DNA of 64,000 nt from Desmodus rotundus (Eukaryota; Chordata; Mammalia; Chiroptera; Phyllostomidae), in the NCBI RefSeq assembly GCF_022682495.2, contig NC_071390.1, forward strand, positions 166,619,220 through 166,683,219. The letters run 5' to 3'. Shown here piece after piece: positions 49,661 to 63,808 of this stretch. The translations under genes were made by a program, and so were the position numbers. The notes under the pieces were generated by a model that had not been told where the DNA came from, ran no database searches, and saw only the letters and a program-made list of their open reading frames with translations. The stretch's first letter is position 1; the number at the start of each line of letters is the position of its first letter.

Positions 49661-50883
49661 GTTTGAGTGGTGCTTTAAGTAAGAGATACGCAGAAGCAGA
49701 AGGCAAATTCCCTTCCTGCATGTGTGTGTTGGATGGGGGGTGGTAATTAAACGTCTGATATCGCTGAGCTGCGTGCATTTTGATGATCGTTGTGCATCTC
49801 TCTGCCAGGCAGACGCGCACACTAGTGTCCGTCTGGAATGCCTTCCACGTGGGGGGCCCATTTGTTCAGGAGAAGGAGGCACCGAGTACACATAGCCGCA
49901 GTTTTGCTTTGCCTCTGATTTTGTCAGGGCTTAATGATTCCATTTCATGTTTGGCCAAATCACATTCCTCATTAAGGAATGGCTGAACTGCAAGCTGGAA
50001 GTTTTCAAATGAAGTCATTTACGAGCTGGCTGAGTTCTTGGGACACCTGACCATACCCTTGAAATGTCTTCTCTTTCTTTTCTTGTCCCTTCCCCTATTT
50101 ACAGGGTCTGGGTTTTTCTCCCCACCTTCAGGCTGTTACTTTTGGGGTGAGAACCAATCTAATACAAGCGTAACGCAGAGGAAAATGTTTTCTAACAGTC
50201 AAAGTCGCTGAACGTAGGGGGGCGCTTTGTGTTACCTCAAAACCAGCTCTGCTTGCGCGGCTGTGATTTGCTCCCTCTCCTGAAAAGCCAAATCAAAAGA
50301 GCGTCTGCAGCAGCTCTGTGAAAAGTGTCCGTGACCTTTGTTCTTGTCATCGGCTGTGTGGTGGACAGAGGCCAGGCCTCTGGCTTGTTCTTCGCAGGGA
50401 CTCTTGATGAAGAAGAGTCAAGTCGGAACAACAAGATGGCTTTAGGGAGCCGTGGGGGCGCCTTTCATGTCTGGTCCCGGTCTGCAGCCAGCACTGTTGG
50501 CGGGTGTGGGGGAACATTTTCTGTGTCAAGCCCCTGGTTTCCTACGAGGGCTCTGCAGCTGAACTGAAGTGCCGCCTGATTTGCTTTCCTTTTCCTTTAT
50601 GAAGAGAGCGAGCCAAAGTCCCCATGCACAGAGGCTGTGTGAGCGTGGCCAGAGTAACCCCACGCCAAAGGCTGAGGCTGGGCACCCAGTGTGTGCCCGC
50701 GCACACAGCCCTCGGCGTGTCCCCTCTGCCTGCACCCGCCCTCGGCCAGGCCAGGGGTCTGATTTCCAGTAGAAGTGCAGCAGACTCTGGCCCGGCGCTG
50801 TGGCATACACCTACCCTGGGTCAGAAGCGGGCAGCTTCTCAGGACACGTGTGTGCCCTGGCTTATTCACCTGCTGCCTGATGT

Positions 50884-50931
50884 GCCTGTTTCTGCCACAT
50901 TCCAGGCACCTGTTCCTGCTGCATTCCAGGT
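50884..50931. repeat. 24-bp tandem duplication
   Basis: Two adjacent units, cctgtttctgccacattccagg.. and cctgttcctgctgcattccagg.., differ at a few positions. Confidence 0.75.
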
Positions 50932-51434
50932 GCATGGGCCATAGGTGGCCCGGCACACCATGCCTGCCACTCCACTTACTGCTGTGCATTCCCTTGGAGG
51001 AGGGGACCAGGCCTTAGCTGTGGTCCCTCACCTGTCACATAGGTGCTTGCCTCATGGGTGAACTCACTAAGAACGAAATCACCCACCCAGGCCAGTAACT
51101 GTAGGCCGACAGACTGGTCTTCCCGGCACGTCCTATTGGGGGAGGCCAGCTAGTTCTGTTGCCTCCATCTTCAGACTCGCACGCATGTTCAGTCGCCTCT
51201 CCCCACATGTGTTGCTGTCATCTGGTCTAAGCCACTGTCTGCACTCTGTCTGCAGGTGGCCTCCCAGCTTTGCCTCCTCCCCCACACAGCAGCCATAGCA
51301 AGCAGGTAACATCACCTCCTACAGGCAGTTACTCCCATAGAAGTTATAAAAGGTCAGCCTATGTCCCTTCCTGCGGCCTGTGGAATCTGTCCCTATGCCC
51401 TGCCCGGCTCCATCACCTGCCATGCTCCTCTGGC

Positions 51435-51835
51435 CCGCCAGATCTAGCCACATGAGCCTGTTAGCATCTCCTTGAACATCCCAAGTTCATTCCCACTTTG
51501 GGACGTTTGTGTTCCTGCTCCCTCCTCCTGAGATTCTCTTCCCTGGTTCACCTCTCTTACCTCCTTCCTACCTCTGCACCAATGTCACCTCATCAGGCAC
51601 GACTACCCTGCCCGCCTTATCTGAGACAGCAGCCCCACCCCCAGCCACCCCACCCCGTGATTGTCACCTTTGTTTCCTTCATAGCCTTAGTGCCACTGAA
51701 CATTGTGAACTGTATTTAATTCTTTTTTCTGGCTGAGTGTCTCCATCCTAGCAACACAAGCTCCATAAGGCCAGGGGCCTGGCTTGTGTTGCTCTGGTGC
51801 CTAGTGCAGCGCCCGCACGTGTCGGGATGCAGTGA
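51435..51835 (+). mobile_element. L2 fragment (intron 2)
   Basis: A pyrimidine-rich region (ctcctcctgagattctcttc, accaatgtcacctcatcagg) followed by agctccataaggccaggggc and ttgctctggtgcctagtgca is the sense L2 3' arrangement. Confidence 0.65.
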
Positions 51836-52010
51836 CTGCTTGTCCGTTGAGGCAGGAGACAGGAATGAATGCCTTTAGCCAACGGGCAAGGCCCTTTTTC
51901 TGTCTCATGCTTATGTGTGACCATCGCACTGTGACAGCATCGTTAGGGAGCGTGTGGGGGTAGGCAGTGGCTGTGTGCCTTCCCTGGGGCTCACGCTCAC
52001 ACATACACGT

Positions 52011-52040
52011 GCACACACACACACACACATACATATACAC
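52011..52040. repeat. (CA)n microsatellite (intron 2)
   Basis: About ten CA units followed by ATACAT variants. Confidence 0.9.
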
Positions 52041-52189
52041 TGCGGTTTCCCAGGTAGAGCCCATCTGGGCTGTCCTGGCTAAGGCTGAAGCCTCCTGGTC
52101 AGCGAGCCTCCTTTGCACATGAGCTCACCTTCACCCTGCGCGCCTGCCCTTGTAGTCTGAGTCTCATTGGTTTGATTCTGCACCCCTAT

Positions 52190-52340
52190 GCTTTGGCTAC
52201 TCTAGGTCCTTTTACCTGGGATAGCTGCCATCCCTGACTCCCGCTCCACTGCCGCCTGCCTTGTCTTCCTGGTAAAATTATGCCCATGTTTCAGTAGCCA
52301 GCTCAGATTTCAACCCTTCCCCAGTGCCCCCTTGAGACAT
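52190..52340 (+). mobile_element. L2 fragment (intron 2)
   Basis: Tccttttacctgggatagct, then agtagccagctcagatttca and cttgagacatcttcc, match the sense L2 internal 3' region. Confidence 0.5.
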
Positions 52341-52342
52341 CT

Positions 52343-52386
52343 TCCTTCCTCCCTTCCTCCCTCCTTCCTTTCCTTCCTTCCTTCTC
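52343..52386. repeat. (CCTT)n-rich pyrimidine microsatellite (intron 2)
   Basis: Tandem CCTT/CCCT units. Confidence 0.85.
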
Positions 52387-52477
52387 CTCACAGTCAGAAA
52401 TTAAGTCTCCCCTTTGGCTCCCCCAGCCCTCTGTTGTTACCCACCACCCCGTAGGGCGTGTGTCGTGTTTAATTCGA

Positions 52478-52960
52478 TTAAACAAAGGTTGATCGAGTGC
52501 CTACTATGTACCAATTTCCTTACTAAATCTGCACACTCAAAGATGCAGACATGCATGAGGCTTCCCTCTCTTTAGGCAGTTATGCAAGAGGCAAATAAAG
52601 CTACCAATGCGAACAGTTACTTTCCATTACTGCCGGGCACTGTGCGAAGTGCTTTTGGTGGGTACCTAATTTAGATCTGCCCGGTGTTCTAGGTCATATT
52701 TACAGAGGAGGAAACTGACTCAGAGAGGTAGTGTAGCTTGACCAAGGTAACACAGCTATTCGTGATGGAGCTGAGGTTTGAACCCAAGTAGTTTGGTTCC
52801 CAGATGCCACACTTAACTATGAGTCTACACTGTGGGGTGATGCCATGGGACTACTAATTTAATTCATTCGTTCATTGAATAACAGTTATTGAGTAGTCAT
52901 TGTGTGTTCAGTGCTTCGCTACACTTCACAGAGGGTGGCATTTGAACAGAGACTTGAAGG
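52478..52960 (-). mobile_element. cluster of L2 and MIR fragments, antisense (intron 2)
   Basis: L2-like tcgagtgcctactatgtacc is at 52494. It is followed by antisense MIR at 52600-52810 (ggaaactgactcagagaggt, accaaggtaacacagctatt, gaggtttgaacccaagtagt). Another L2 end lies at 52858-52960 (attcattcgttcattgaata). Confidence 0.7.
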
Positions 52961-53764
52961 ATGAGTAGAGTTTTCATAGGTGGAAAAGGAACAGAGGGAA
53001 GGGCATCCAGGCAGGAGGGAAAGCATGAGCCGTGGCGCACAGAGGTGGGCACGGCCTGATGGGGGCTCCCTTGATGTGAGGGATGGCAGAGAGGTTCTGT
53101 CCTGCCTGTCGACCCCGAGTGATGGGTGTGGTGTGGCCCCCTCGAGTGTGGGGTTGAGAAGGCTTCTGAGGCTGAGGCTGTGCCTAGGGAGAGAGCCATG
53201 TGGGTCGATCACCAGTGTCCACCACAGGGCGGACATACAGAGGAGCGGCACTTGAGCTGTGTACTTGTTCGGTTAGAATCTCAAGCGGAGTTGGGCGATT
53301 CAGGAAATCAGACTAGAGAGGCAGGTTGGAGGCTCACCAAGGAGTGTTAAACATTCTGCTCCAGTGTTTCCCTCTGTGAACGTTTTCCTAACCTTTCCTC
53401 TTAGTTCAGAACCTGGGGAGCATGGCAGTTTCCTTCTTTGCCACTCTCTTCTCCTTTCACTAAAAATGTATTCTCATCTGCAGATCTATTGGATTGGAAG
53501 AATGACTTCTTAGAACAAAATTCCATTATAACAAACTAAGAAGATTAAGTCAAATATTGAAGCCAGATTACTGTCTTTGTGAAAATATCAGTTTATGCAA
53601 CAGGACTATTCAAATCAATGACATGATGATACTTTTTGTTATTATAAGAACCATATATTTGGCACTTTTAGAAAAAAAAGACTTAGTTCCTGTTTTTCCC
53701 CGAGTTAATCACGTAGTCTGAATTTTTCTGTAAGAACACTAATTAATGTCTCGTCTCTGCATTG

Positions 53765-53905
53765 CCTTTTACGATTTTCAAAACACTGTTCCCATGCACA
53801 TTGTCTCGTTTAAGCCTCGTAATACGCCCATGGGAAAGGGTATTATTTCTCATCTTCTCTTTATGGAGGAGAAGCCCAGGCTCACCGTGATTGTTTAACT
53901 GGAGT
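53765..53905 (-). mobile_element. MIR SINE, antisense (intron 2)
   Basis: Cattgtctcgtttaagcctc, then atgggaaagggtattatttc and gaggagaagcccaggctcac. Confidence 0.6.
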
Positions 53906-54189
53906 CCAGGCTTCCTAATTCCTTTGACTTTGCTATTTCCGTCTTTTGCTGAAATATGCTAATACAGTCCTAACCCAGGATCTAAATTAGAAGAAATACC
54001 CTTTTTTTTAAGTTGAATTTTTACCCATGTGAATCATCCTGTTTTCCTCACCCACTGGACTTTGTCTCTTGGAAGCAGACTGAACGTTCGTGGCGGCCCA
54101 GGGTGGGGAGACCTCTGAATGTGGCCAGCTCCTTCTCCCTGCCTGCACAGAATGCCGGAGAATGTTGTTCTCCTCTCTTTTAGCCAGGA

Positions 54190-54680
54190 CAGTAATACAT
54201 GTCCCCAATTTAAAAACTTCAGAGAATGTGAAAGGGCTTTTGCCCCCCACCCCCCACCATACTCTTCCAGTGCCATTCCTAGAGGCAAACTCAGTAACAC
54301 TCATTTCTTGTCTCCTTCCAGAAATGTTCTCTGCACCTGTAAACGTTACCTTGATGGCCCGTCTCTGCATACACGCAGGAAGAACACTATAAGTTCTGTC
54401 CCACACTCATGCTCAGTACAGTGGAGATTTTTCTGTATCAGTACACGCTACACAACCTCACTCCTTTCGGTAGCTGCTTGGCATTCCACTGCTCGACCGT
54501 CCACAATGTAACTTGTCTCCTGTTGATGGTCATCCAGGTCATTTTTAGTCTTTTACCATTCACAGCAAGGTTTCGCCAAACATCCTTGTACGTGTGTCTT
54601 GGTGCACACATGTAGGTAAGTCTGGAGGAAAAATTACTGGGAGTGGAGTTATTTTATTCTTAAGACTCCTAGTACTGAAT
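54190..54680 (-). mobile_element. old L1M fragment, antisense (intron 2)
   Basis: The sequence aatacatgtccccaatttaa, cttggcattccactg-like text, gatggtcatccaggtcattt and ggtaagtctggaggaaaaat follows the antisense L1M pattern. Confidence 0.55.
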
Positions 54681-55469
54681 ATTCTACAGACTGTCTTAGT
54701 CACTCACTTGCCTGCCTGGCACCTTTTAGGGGGAAGTTCTGTCCTAGATCCTGCTTTCTAGGGAGTACAGTGTTTGTCTCAGCCTGTGGCTTTAAGGAAA
54801 ATAATGCCTCCGATCACCACTGTCTCTTTAATGTTCTGTGTTTGCAAAGCATATTGAGTTGCCTGCGCTCTAGCTTTCCTTCTCCAGGTTGGGAAATCTG
54901 AGCATATTGTCCTCTAGGTTCTGTTTATAGATTTATAGTCACAGTTATTCCTTGCAATAAGACTATCTCTTAACTTCTCCACAAATGGGCTGAGGATCTC
55001 AGCCAGATTATCGTGACGCGTTCGACACACATCGGAGTGGGGGGTTGTTACGGGGCAACGGGACCTTTCCCAGAGCAGGTTCTGTGTCACAGCTCTGATC
55101 ACTCAGCTGAACTGGGCAGTGGGCTGTGTTACCCTCCCAGCCACCTCCCTCAAGGGTGATACTCAAAGTACCTAACAACCAGAAAGGGGTGGGGGCGAGG
55201 AGCAGGATTCAGGCTGTGTCCCCTGGTGCTAGCCCTAATGCTGAAACAGGGTGGTGCTGGAGGTCCCTGCTGAGCCCGGAAGGAGAGGCCAGGGTGGGTG
55301 GTGGGTGACGGGGCCCTGGAGGTTCAAGGCCGCACCAGTTGTCTAACCAATGTGGGCATATTTCAGTTTTTAACAGCCAGTGTGGCGTCACAGGGGCATG
55401 CCTACTGAATATCCGCCCTAGCCCTCAGGGAGGCCTTGTGACGTGTGATGAGGTTTAAGAAAAAGCCCA

Positions 55470-56000
55470 TTGGTCTGCAGGGGGAGACCAGGTTTGAGTC
55501 ATACCTGGGTCTATTATTAGCTATAGAACCTTCAACAACACCTAACACTTTTCTTGTCTCTGAAGAAAAGAGTTTGCACTGCATGATGTCTAATGCCTCT
55601 TCTTGCTCTAAAAGTGGAGGAAATAAAACACTCAAGGGGGTGAGAGACGAACCTGAACTTTTTCCCGGCATTTTATGTTTATGTCATGATGGTGCCTTTT
55701 TCCTGTCTAACTTCCTCATTCCGGAAAAGCCAAAGAAATGAACTTGGGGGAAGGACCTGGAAGACAAGAGACTATTATTTGGCTTAGATAGCATGGGGCA
55801 CATTATAGAATTGTGGAATGGGTTGGGCCAAAGAGAGGTTCAAATCCTGACTTGGCCACAACAATGTTCATTTGTTAGTTTATCCATTCACTCAATCACT
55901 AAATGTTTCTGGAGCCTCTCTCGAGTGGCAGGCACTGTTCTGGGCTTTGGGAATGGACAATGAATAGAGTGATGTCCCTGCTCTCTCTGAGCGTACATTC
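55470..56000. mobile_element. MIR (+) and L2 (-) fragments (intron 2)
   Basis: MIR-like ccaggtttgagtcatacctg is at 55490. Another MIR 5' piece is at 55835 (aggttcaaatcctgacttgg). L2-like antisense sequence (aatgtttctggagcctctct, gcaggcactgttctgggctt) is at 55865-56000. Confidence 0.6.
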
Positions 56001-56059
56001 TGGAGGAAATTGGGCAAGCCAGTTTACCTCTTTGGACCTTAGGCTTCCTGCCTGTGAAT

Positions 56060-56301
56060 TCCTTTTTTGTTGTTGTTGTTGTTGTTGTTTTTAGATTTTA
56101 TTTAAGAGAGAAGAAAAGGGAGGGAGAAAGAGAGAAAGAGAGAGACATCAATGTGAGAGAGAAACATCTATTGGTTGCCTTTCACACACACCCCAACCAG
56201 GACCGAACCCACAACCCAGGCGTGTGCCCTGACTGGGAATTGAACCAGCGCCTTTTGCTTTGCAGGATGATGCCCAACCAACAGAACCACACCAGTCAGG
56301 G
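56060..56301 (-). mobile_element. Ves-type SINE, antisense, with (TTG)n tail (intron 2)
   Basis: A (TTG)7 tract stands where the A-tail would be. It is followed by tttagattttatttaagaga, gagacatcaatgtgagagag, tgccctgactgggaattgaa and caccagtcagggc. The target-site duplication cctgcctgtga is at 56047-56057 and 56302-56312. Confidence 0.92.
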
Positions 56302-57519
56302 CCTGCCTGTGACTTCTTTCTAGGTGATTGACACTGGTTGTTATTCCCCATTCTATGCCTAGGAGAGCCATTGCTACCAAATTACAGCACTCCAGGCAGC
56401 CACAATCAGTTACTAGAAAATAAGCCTCTATGTCTTCCTAGGCTAGATGAATTCTGAAGTCCTTTCCTGCTACAAAATTTCATTCTCATTAATTATTTCT
56501 AATTAACTGTAAAAACCATAATACCGAGGGACAATTGCAATAGAACTCCCAATCACAGAACTCTCAAAGCTCCCGGTTTTATGGGAAACCACCATCACTT
56601 TGGTTTTGTTGGTGACAGAAGGTATATGTTCTGTAAAATGATTTTAGATATTTGGGTCTTAGATTTTCCCTCCACTGTCCTTTGCTGCCTGCGAGTTCTG
56701 CTCAGCCTGCTTTACTTTGATCCCCAAAGAAGGGAGAGGCTCATCAGCATTCACTTTTCATTCCTTTCCCTTTGGAAATCTCCTTTGTGAAGCCTCTCTT
56801 TACGGGAGTCAGGTCGGGGAACATCAAATCCTGTTTGTTTTGATAACTGCTTCTAATACACACAGGATAACTCAACAGCACTCACTAGCAGCAGGCCTCC
56901 TGGGAAGGCGGGGGGCTAACATGGCCATCTCATCTGTCCTGTTCCACTCAACGCTGTGGAGGCCAAACCAGGCCTGGGCTGGTCTCAGCCTCTCGGTGAT
57001 TTTGTTTTCCTTCCAGATTCCGAAGACATGCTTGCCATACCATCACTTGCAATCCCCCCTCCCTGCCCCCATTACAGGCCAGCAAGTCTAATGTGCCCAA
57101 ACTGAGCTCAAGTTATAAAGAAAAAAGTTTGAAGTGTTTCTGTTGGAAGGGATACTCCACCCTTTTGGGTTTTGAATGCATCTCTGCATAACCGAACAGA
57201 TAGATTGGTGGGCACTGGGGGAAATTTGGCTTGCTTAATTCTATTAGCTATACACACAAAAGTCTGAGATTATGAAAACTTTGCTCCTCTGATTTCCAAG
57301 TGATAACGAATAGAGGTACCTCTCTCTATAATAAAACATTTTTTTCCAATAGAGAAGTGAGAGCTGGGGTATTCAGCATCCCAGGCTGAGCCTCCCATAA
57401 TTTGTGCCCTTATTGGCACTTGGTAACCTGCATAGAAACCAACCCTTCTGTCTCCAAGGAGCCCAGAGAAATAGATTGTTTCTACCATTTAATCTGGACA
57501 TTTAAACCAAGGGGCATTT

Positions 57520-57739
57520 AAAAACATTTTTTAAAGATTTTATGTATTTATTTTTAGAGAGAGGGGAAGGGAGGGAGAAAGAGAGGGAGAGAAACATCTG
57601 TGTGTGGTGGTTGCCTCTCACATGCCCCCTACTGGGGACCTAGCCTGCAAACCAGGCATGTGCCCTGACTGGGAATCAAACAGGTGATCCTTTGGTTCAC
57701 AGGCCAGCACTCAATCCACTGAGCCATACCAGCCAGGGC
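57520..57739 (-). mobile_element. Ves-type SINE, antisense (intron 2)
   Basis: Gattttatgtatttattttt, ag, then gagagaaacatctgtgtgtg, tgccctgactgggaatcaaa and gccataccagccagggc. A 15-bp duplication with one mismatch (aaccaagg, g or a, gcattt) is at 57505-57519 and 57740-57754. Confidence 0.95.
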
Positions 57740-58097
57740 AACCAAGGAGCATTTTAAAGAAAATCAAAACTGATTTTTATCAGGTTGAACAGGTTGAGTT
57801 CAGTGAATTCCTTTCTCTTTGGGGTAGGGAGACATAGGAAATAAGAAATTGACATTAGCCTTGTTTGAAGCAATAGGTATTCAATACAGATGAAATAACT
57901 CTGTTCTCCCTTTAAAATTTGTTACGGACACCCTTTTTTCCAGAGCCACAGAATTCTCCCACATTTGCAAAGTAAAGTAGAAGGCGCTCTCTCTAGTTTT
58001 AAGGAGTATGGTTAGTAATATTTGCATATGCTAAATATGGTGTTGACTATATTAGGAAAGTCTACACAGAAGAAGAGAAAATCCTGCAATTTTAAGA

Positions 58098-58318
58098 GCA
58101 TGGATTCTGAAACCAAACTGCTTGAGTTTGAATCCCAGCTCCTCCTCTTATTATACAACCTCCTCTAAAACTTAGTTTTTTCATGTATTAAGCGGGGATA
58201 ATAATAGACCCCATGTCCTAGATTGTTGTGCAATTAAATGAGATTTTTTCTGAAATGTGCTTAGCGTACTGCCTGGGCACAGTCTAACTGTTAAATAAAT
58301 ATTAGTTATTATTTTGGA
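58098..58318 (+). mobile_element. MIR SINE (intron 2)
   Basis: Gcatggattctgaaaccaaa, then gagtttgaatcccagctcct, aagcggggataataatagac and gtgcttagcgtactgcctgg. Confidence 0.85.
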
Positions 58319-58493
58319 AGCTATCCTTCCATGTCCTCATCTGTAAACCAGGGACAATAATGAGGAGGAAATGAATCTATGTGTATTTTTCCATTCAGTT
58401 ATCGTTTTGCAGCAGTGTGGACCATGCAGTGCGCTACTCAAGTGTTCACTTACCCTCATGACACAAATTCAAAATGCTTTTCTTAATGTTGGG

Positions 58494-58735
58494 AAGGCAG
58501 CATGGGAAATGGTCGAGCACCGGGAAGGTGAGCTCGACACGTGACCGTCGGCTCTCCCATGTTAGCTGTGTGACCTGAGGCAAGTTGCCTTCCCTCTCTA
58601 CGCCTCGCACTTCTCTGTAGGATGGGACGAATAACAGAATCTACCTTACGGGGTTGCTATGAAGACTAATGGGGATAACTCTGTAAAGTGCTTGGCAGGG
58701 GTGCCTGGCACACACATGCATTCTGTGTTTGGTAA
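58494..58735 (+). mobile_element. MIR SINE (intron 2, before exon 3)
   Basis: Ttagctgtgtgacctgaggc, then aagttgccttccctctctac, atgggacgaataacagaatc and tggcaggggtgcctggcaca. It ends about 120 bp before exon 3. Confidence 0.8.
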
Positions 58736-58827
58736 TACCTGCAGACCTTTCAGGGTTGGAGTGGAGCTAGGCAGAGGGTTCCAGGAGGAATGGACTCGGG
58801 AAGCAGTGCTTTTCCGGAGATCATTGA

Positions 58828-61338
<2,511 letters not shown>

Positions 61339-62413
61339 TAAATGATAAACTCTTTACAGCTGTACACTTTTTCAATCAAACTTTTATAGATGGAAGTTTA
61401 AATCATAAGAATCCCATTCCATTTAATTGGCTTTTATAGTGCTGCTTTTGACCATATTGTGAGTAAGTAAATAAAATAGCCAGCTATATAGCTACAGTTA
61501 TCTGAAGAATTCAGTGCTTTTCCCCTGGCAAGATAGTCTTTGTGGAGATAAATGGTAAAACAACATCAGCCAGGTTTATATAGTGTTATCGAGCTACAAC
61601 TTTTATTTTTTCAGGAAATTTATTAGTTGAGTCGAGAAATGGTTTGACTGTGTTTGGCAGTTGAAACAATTGCTTCTGTTTGGCATAAACCGGCAAATAA
61701 TAATTAACAAACCTAAGTGCTAATTCTGGTGGGACGGAGGGTCTTTATCTACTTTGAACTATAAAACACTATGCATAACTGTTTCCAGCTGTCGTAATGC
61801 AGAGTTTATGGATTACGGCAAATCTGTTGTTAGAATGAAAGGCAATCCCATCTTTCAATCTACACAATGTCAGTATGCTACTTTTCTTCTGGTGACTTCA
61901 TTTTCTCATCAGCTTTTCTTATTGATTTGTGATTTTCTGGCTACAAAACTGGAAGAGACGTCGTGTTTGTCTTGTGTTTTATTAGATGATACCCAGCCTT
62001 CCCTTTGTGGCCAGGTTTATCACATTTCCTTTTTCTGAAGAGAAAGGAAATCAGGTCAGTCCTTGTTGCTTTCCTGAGAAGAGTCTGTGAAATGGTAGCT
62101 GGGATTGTTTGTACGTTAGTTTGCTTCTTTAACGACGTTAGGTGACGGGGCTGTGGTCCCTGTTTCAGCTTCTTATATGTGACGATTATGATGGCATTCT
62201 AGCTTGCTTGCTGCTTTTCTCCTAAGACGGTCAGCTTCTCTGTGTCACTTAGACAGGTGTGAGATCATCAGAGCAAATCCCAGGCCATATTTTGCACCTG
62301 CTGTATGTAAGGCACTGTGCTCCAGGAGCTTGTAGACTATTTAGGGAATTAACATTAAGCAGGTGAAGGGATGGCCTGAGGAGAGCTTCATTGCCAAACA
62401 ATTCATATGGATT

Positions 62414-62460
62414 CAGAGAAGAGAGAAGCGCAGAGAAGCACAGAGAAGCGCAGAGAAGCG
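62414..62460. repeat. 10-bp minisatellite (CAGAGAAGCG)n
   Basis: About four and a half units. The three at 62431-62460 differ only by one base (cagagaagca in the first). It is followed by the palindrome agaagcgcttct. Confidence 0.9.
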
Positions 62461-62841
62461 CTTCTTGGAATGCTGGGGTGCTGGGATGCTGAGATGCTTG
62501 GGGGGAAGGATTCACAGAGAAGGATCCTGCGGATGGGCAGCATTGAGATGGAGAAGAGTGTGGGGAGCATTTTAGCCCAGCACTGCGGGGAGAGGATAAA
62601 TCAGTTTGGCCAGAATAGAAATTTGCAGACTGTAGGACACTAATCGAAGAAAAAAAACTGTCTTTAGGGCTGGAATGTGGAAAATCTTGAATATCATGGA
62701 ATTTAGATTTCTAGTTGCAAAGCAGCAGGGCCTCCTGGAAGCTTTTGGAGCAGAAGAATTGTAAATCAAAGTAGTTCTTAATTAAAGAGAGGAATTCAAT
62801 GGCAGAGCACATGATCTGATCAAGCAGGAGAGAAGAATTAC

Positions 62842-62898
62842 GCAGACCAGATGGGGTGGAAAGAAAAAAGATTTTTTTTTCCATTCCATCTGGTCTGC
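62842..62898. repeat. near-perfect 27-bp inverted repeat with 3-nt loop
   Basis: The left arm (gcagaccagatggggtggaa, then agaaaaa) pairs along its whole length with the right arm at 62872-62898 (tttttttttccattccatct, then ggtctgc). As + strand RNA this gives 24 Watson-Crick and 3 G-U pairs with loop AGA. No terminal repeats of a known element were recognised around it. Confidence 0.85.
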
Positions 62899-63749
62899 CT
62901 AAAAAATATAGGTCCCAGAACAATACTTAATTGTTTTTCTACACAAAATCCACCTCTGAGATGGGACTACCATATTCATTGCTTTGACTAAATGGACAAA
63001 TTGACTTAAAGTGGATGGTTGGTTTAGAGAAACAACTGGTTTGAGTCATTTTCTTCCTACTATACGTGGCTGAGCTGGGTCGGCTTTTCCGGGTTAGTTT
63101 GCCTTTCACAGACACAGCTCTGTAGACGCGTCTTTGAGAACCTGGCTGGGCCAGCACATGCTCGGTCAGCCCTGGCCCTGGGCTAGTACTGGGAGAATGA
63201 CAAGAGCCCCTTAATGCCAGGAGTTTATGTCCTAATCCAAGACACCGAGAAGAATGTGGGACAACTAATGACAGCGGATAACATCCAGGACAGAAACATC
63301 GTCACCATGGAAATGACAGTGACGCAGCTTCTCAGTGCTTAGGGAAAGAGGCGGGGAAACAGTAGTGCATAGAGAAAGTTCAGTGCCAATCTTGTTTTCC
63401 TCCCTAAGGCTTTCGTAGAATTCAAGTAAAGTTTCAGAAACTCCTTGTATCTTACACGTTTCCTTGTCTTTCTGTATGACAAGCTTTGAAGCACAAATCC
63501 ACCAAATGAACCTTGACACCCACTGGGTGAAACTGCTTTATAGGTCTTTTTACCACAAGTCGTTTGGAGAGATTATATTTATTAAGTCTTAAAATAGACA
63601 CAGGGCTAGTAAAGTGTTAAATTTATTTTTGCCGAAACTGATCAAGCAAAAGACTATGCAGCACGTTTTGGCTAACTTATGCCCAGGACTGTATTTAGGA
63701 TGTGGGGCGCTGAGGCATAGCCGATTCTTGTCTCTCTCTCCCATCGCAG

Positions 63750-63808
63750 ATAGTAGTGACCACCAGCATCGGACAGGATTTGGGAAGCCACCACAATCAG
63801 ACCATTAG
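63750..63808 (+). CDS. SEL1L3: SEL1L3 coding exon 6 (LamG-like domain; gene continues)
   Basis: The 59-nt exon runs from acceptor ccatcgcag to donor GTAAGT and ends in phase 2. It encodes residues 369-387 plus AG of codon 388: IVVTTSIGQDL, then a glycosylation sequon N384-Q-T. The incomplete last codon AG must be completed by the next exon. A serine is expected from the orthologue. The remaining two thirds of the protein (end of LamG, Sel1 repeats, membrane segment) lie outside the window. Confidence 0.95.
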
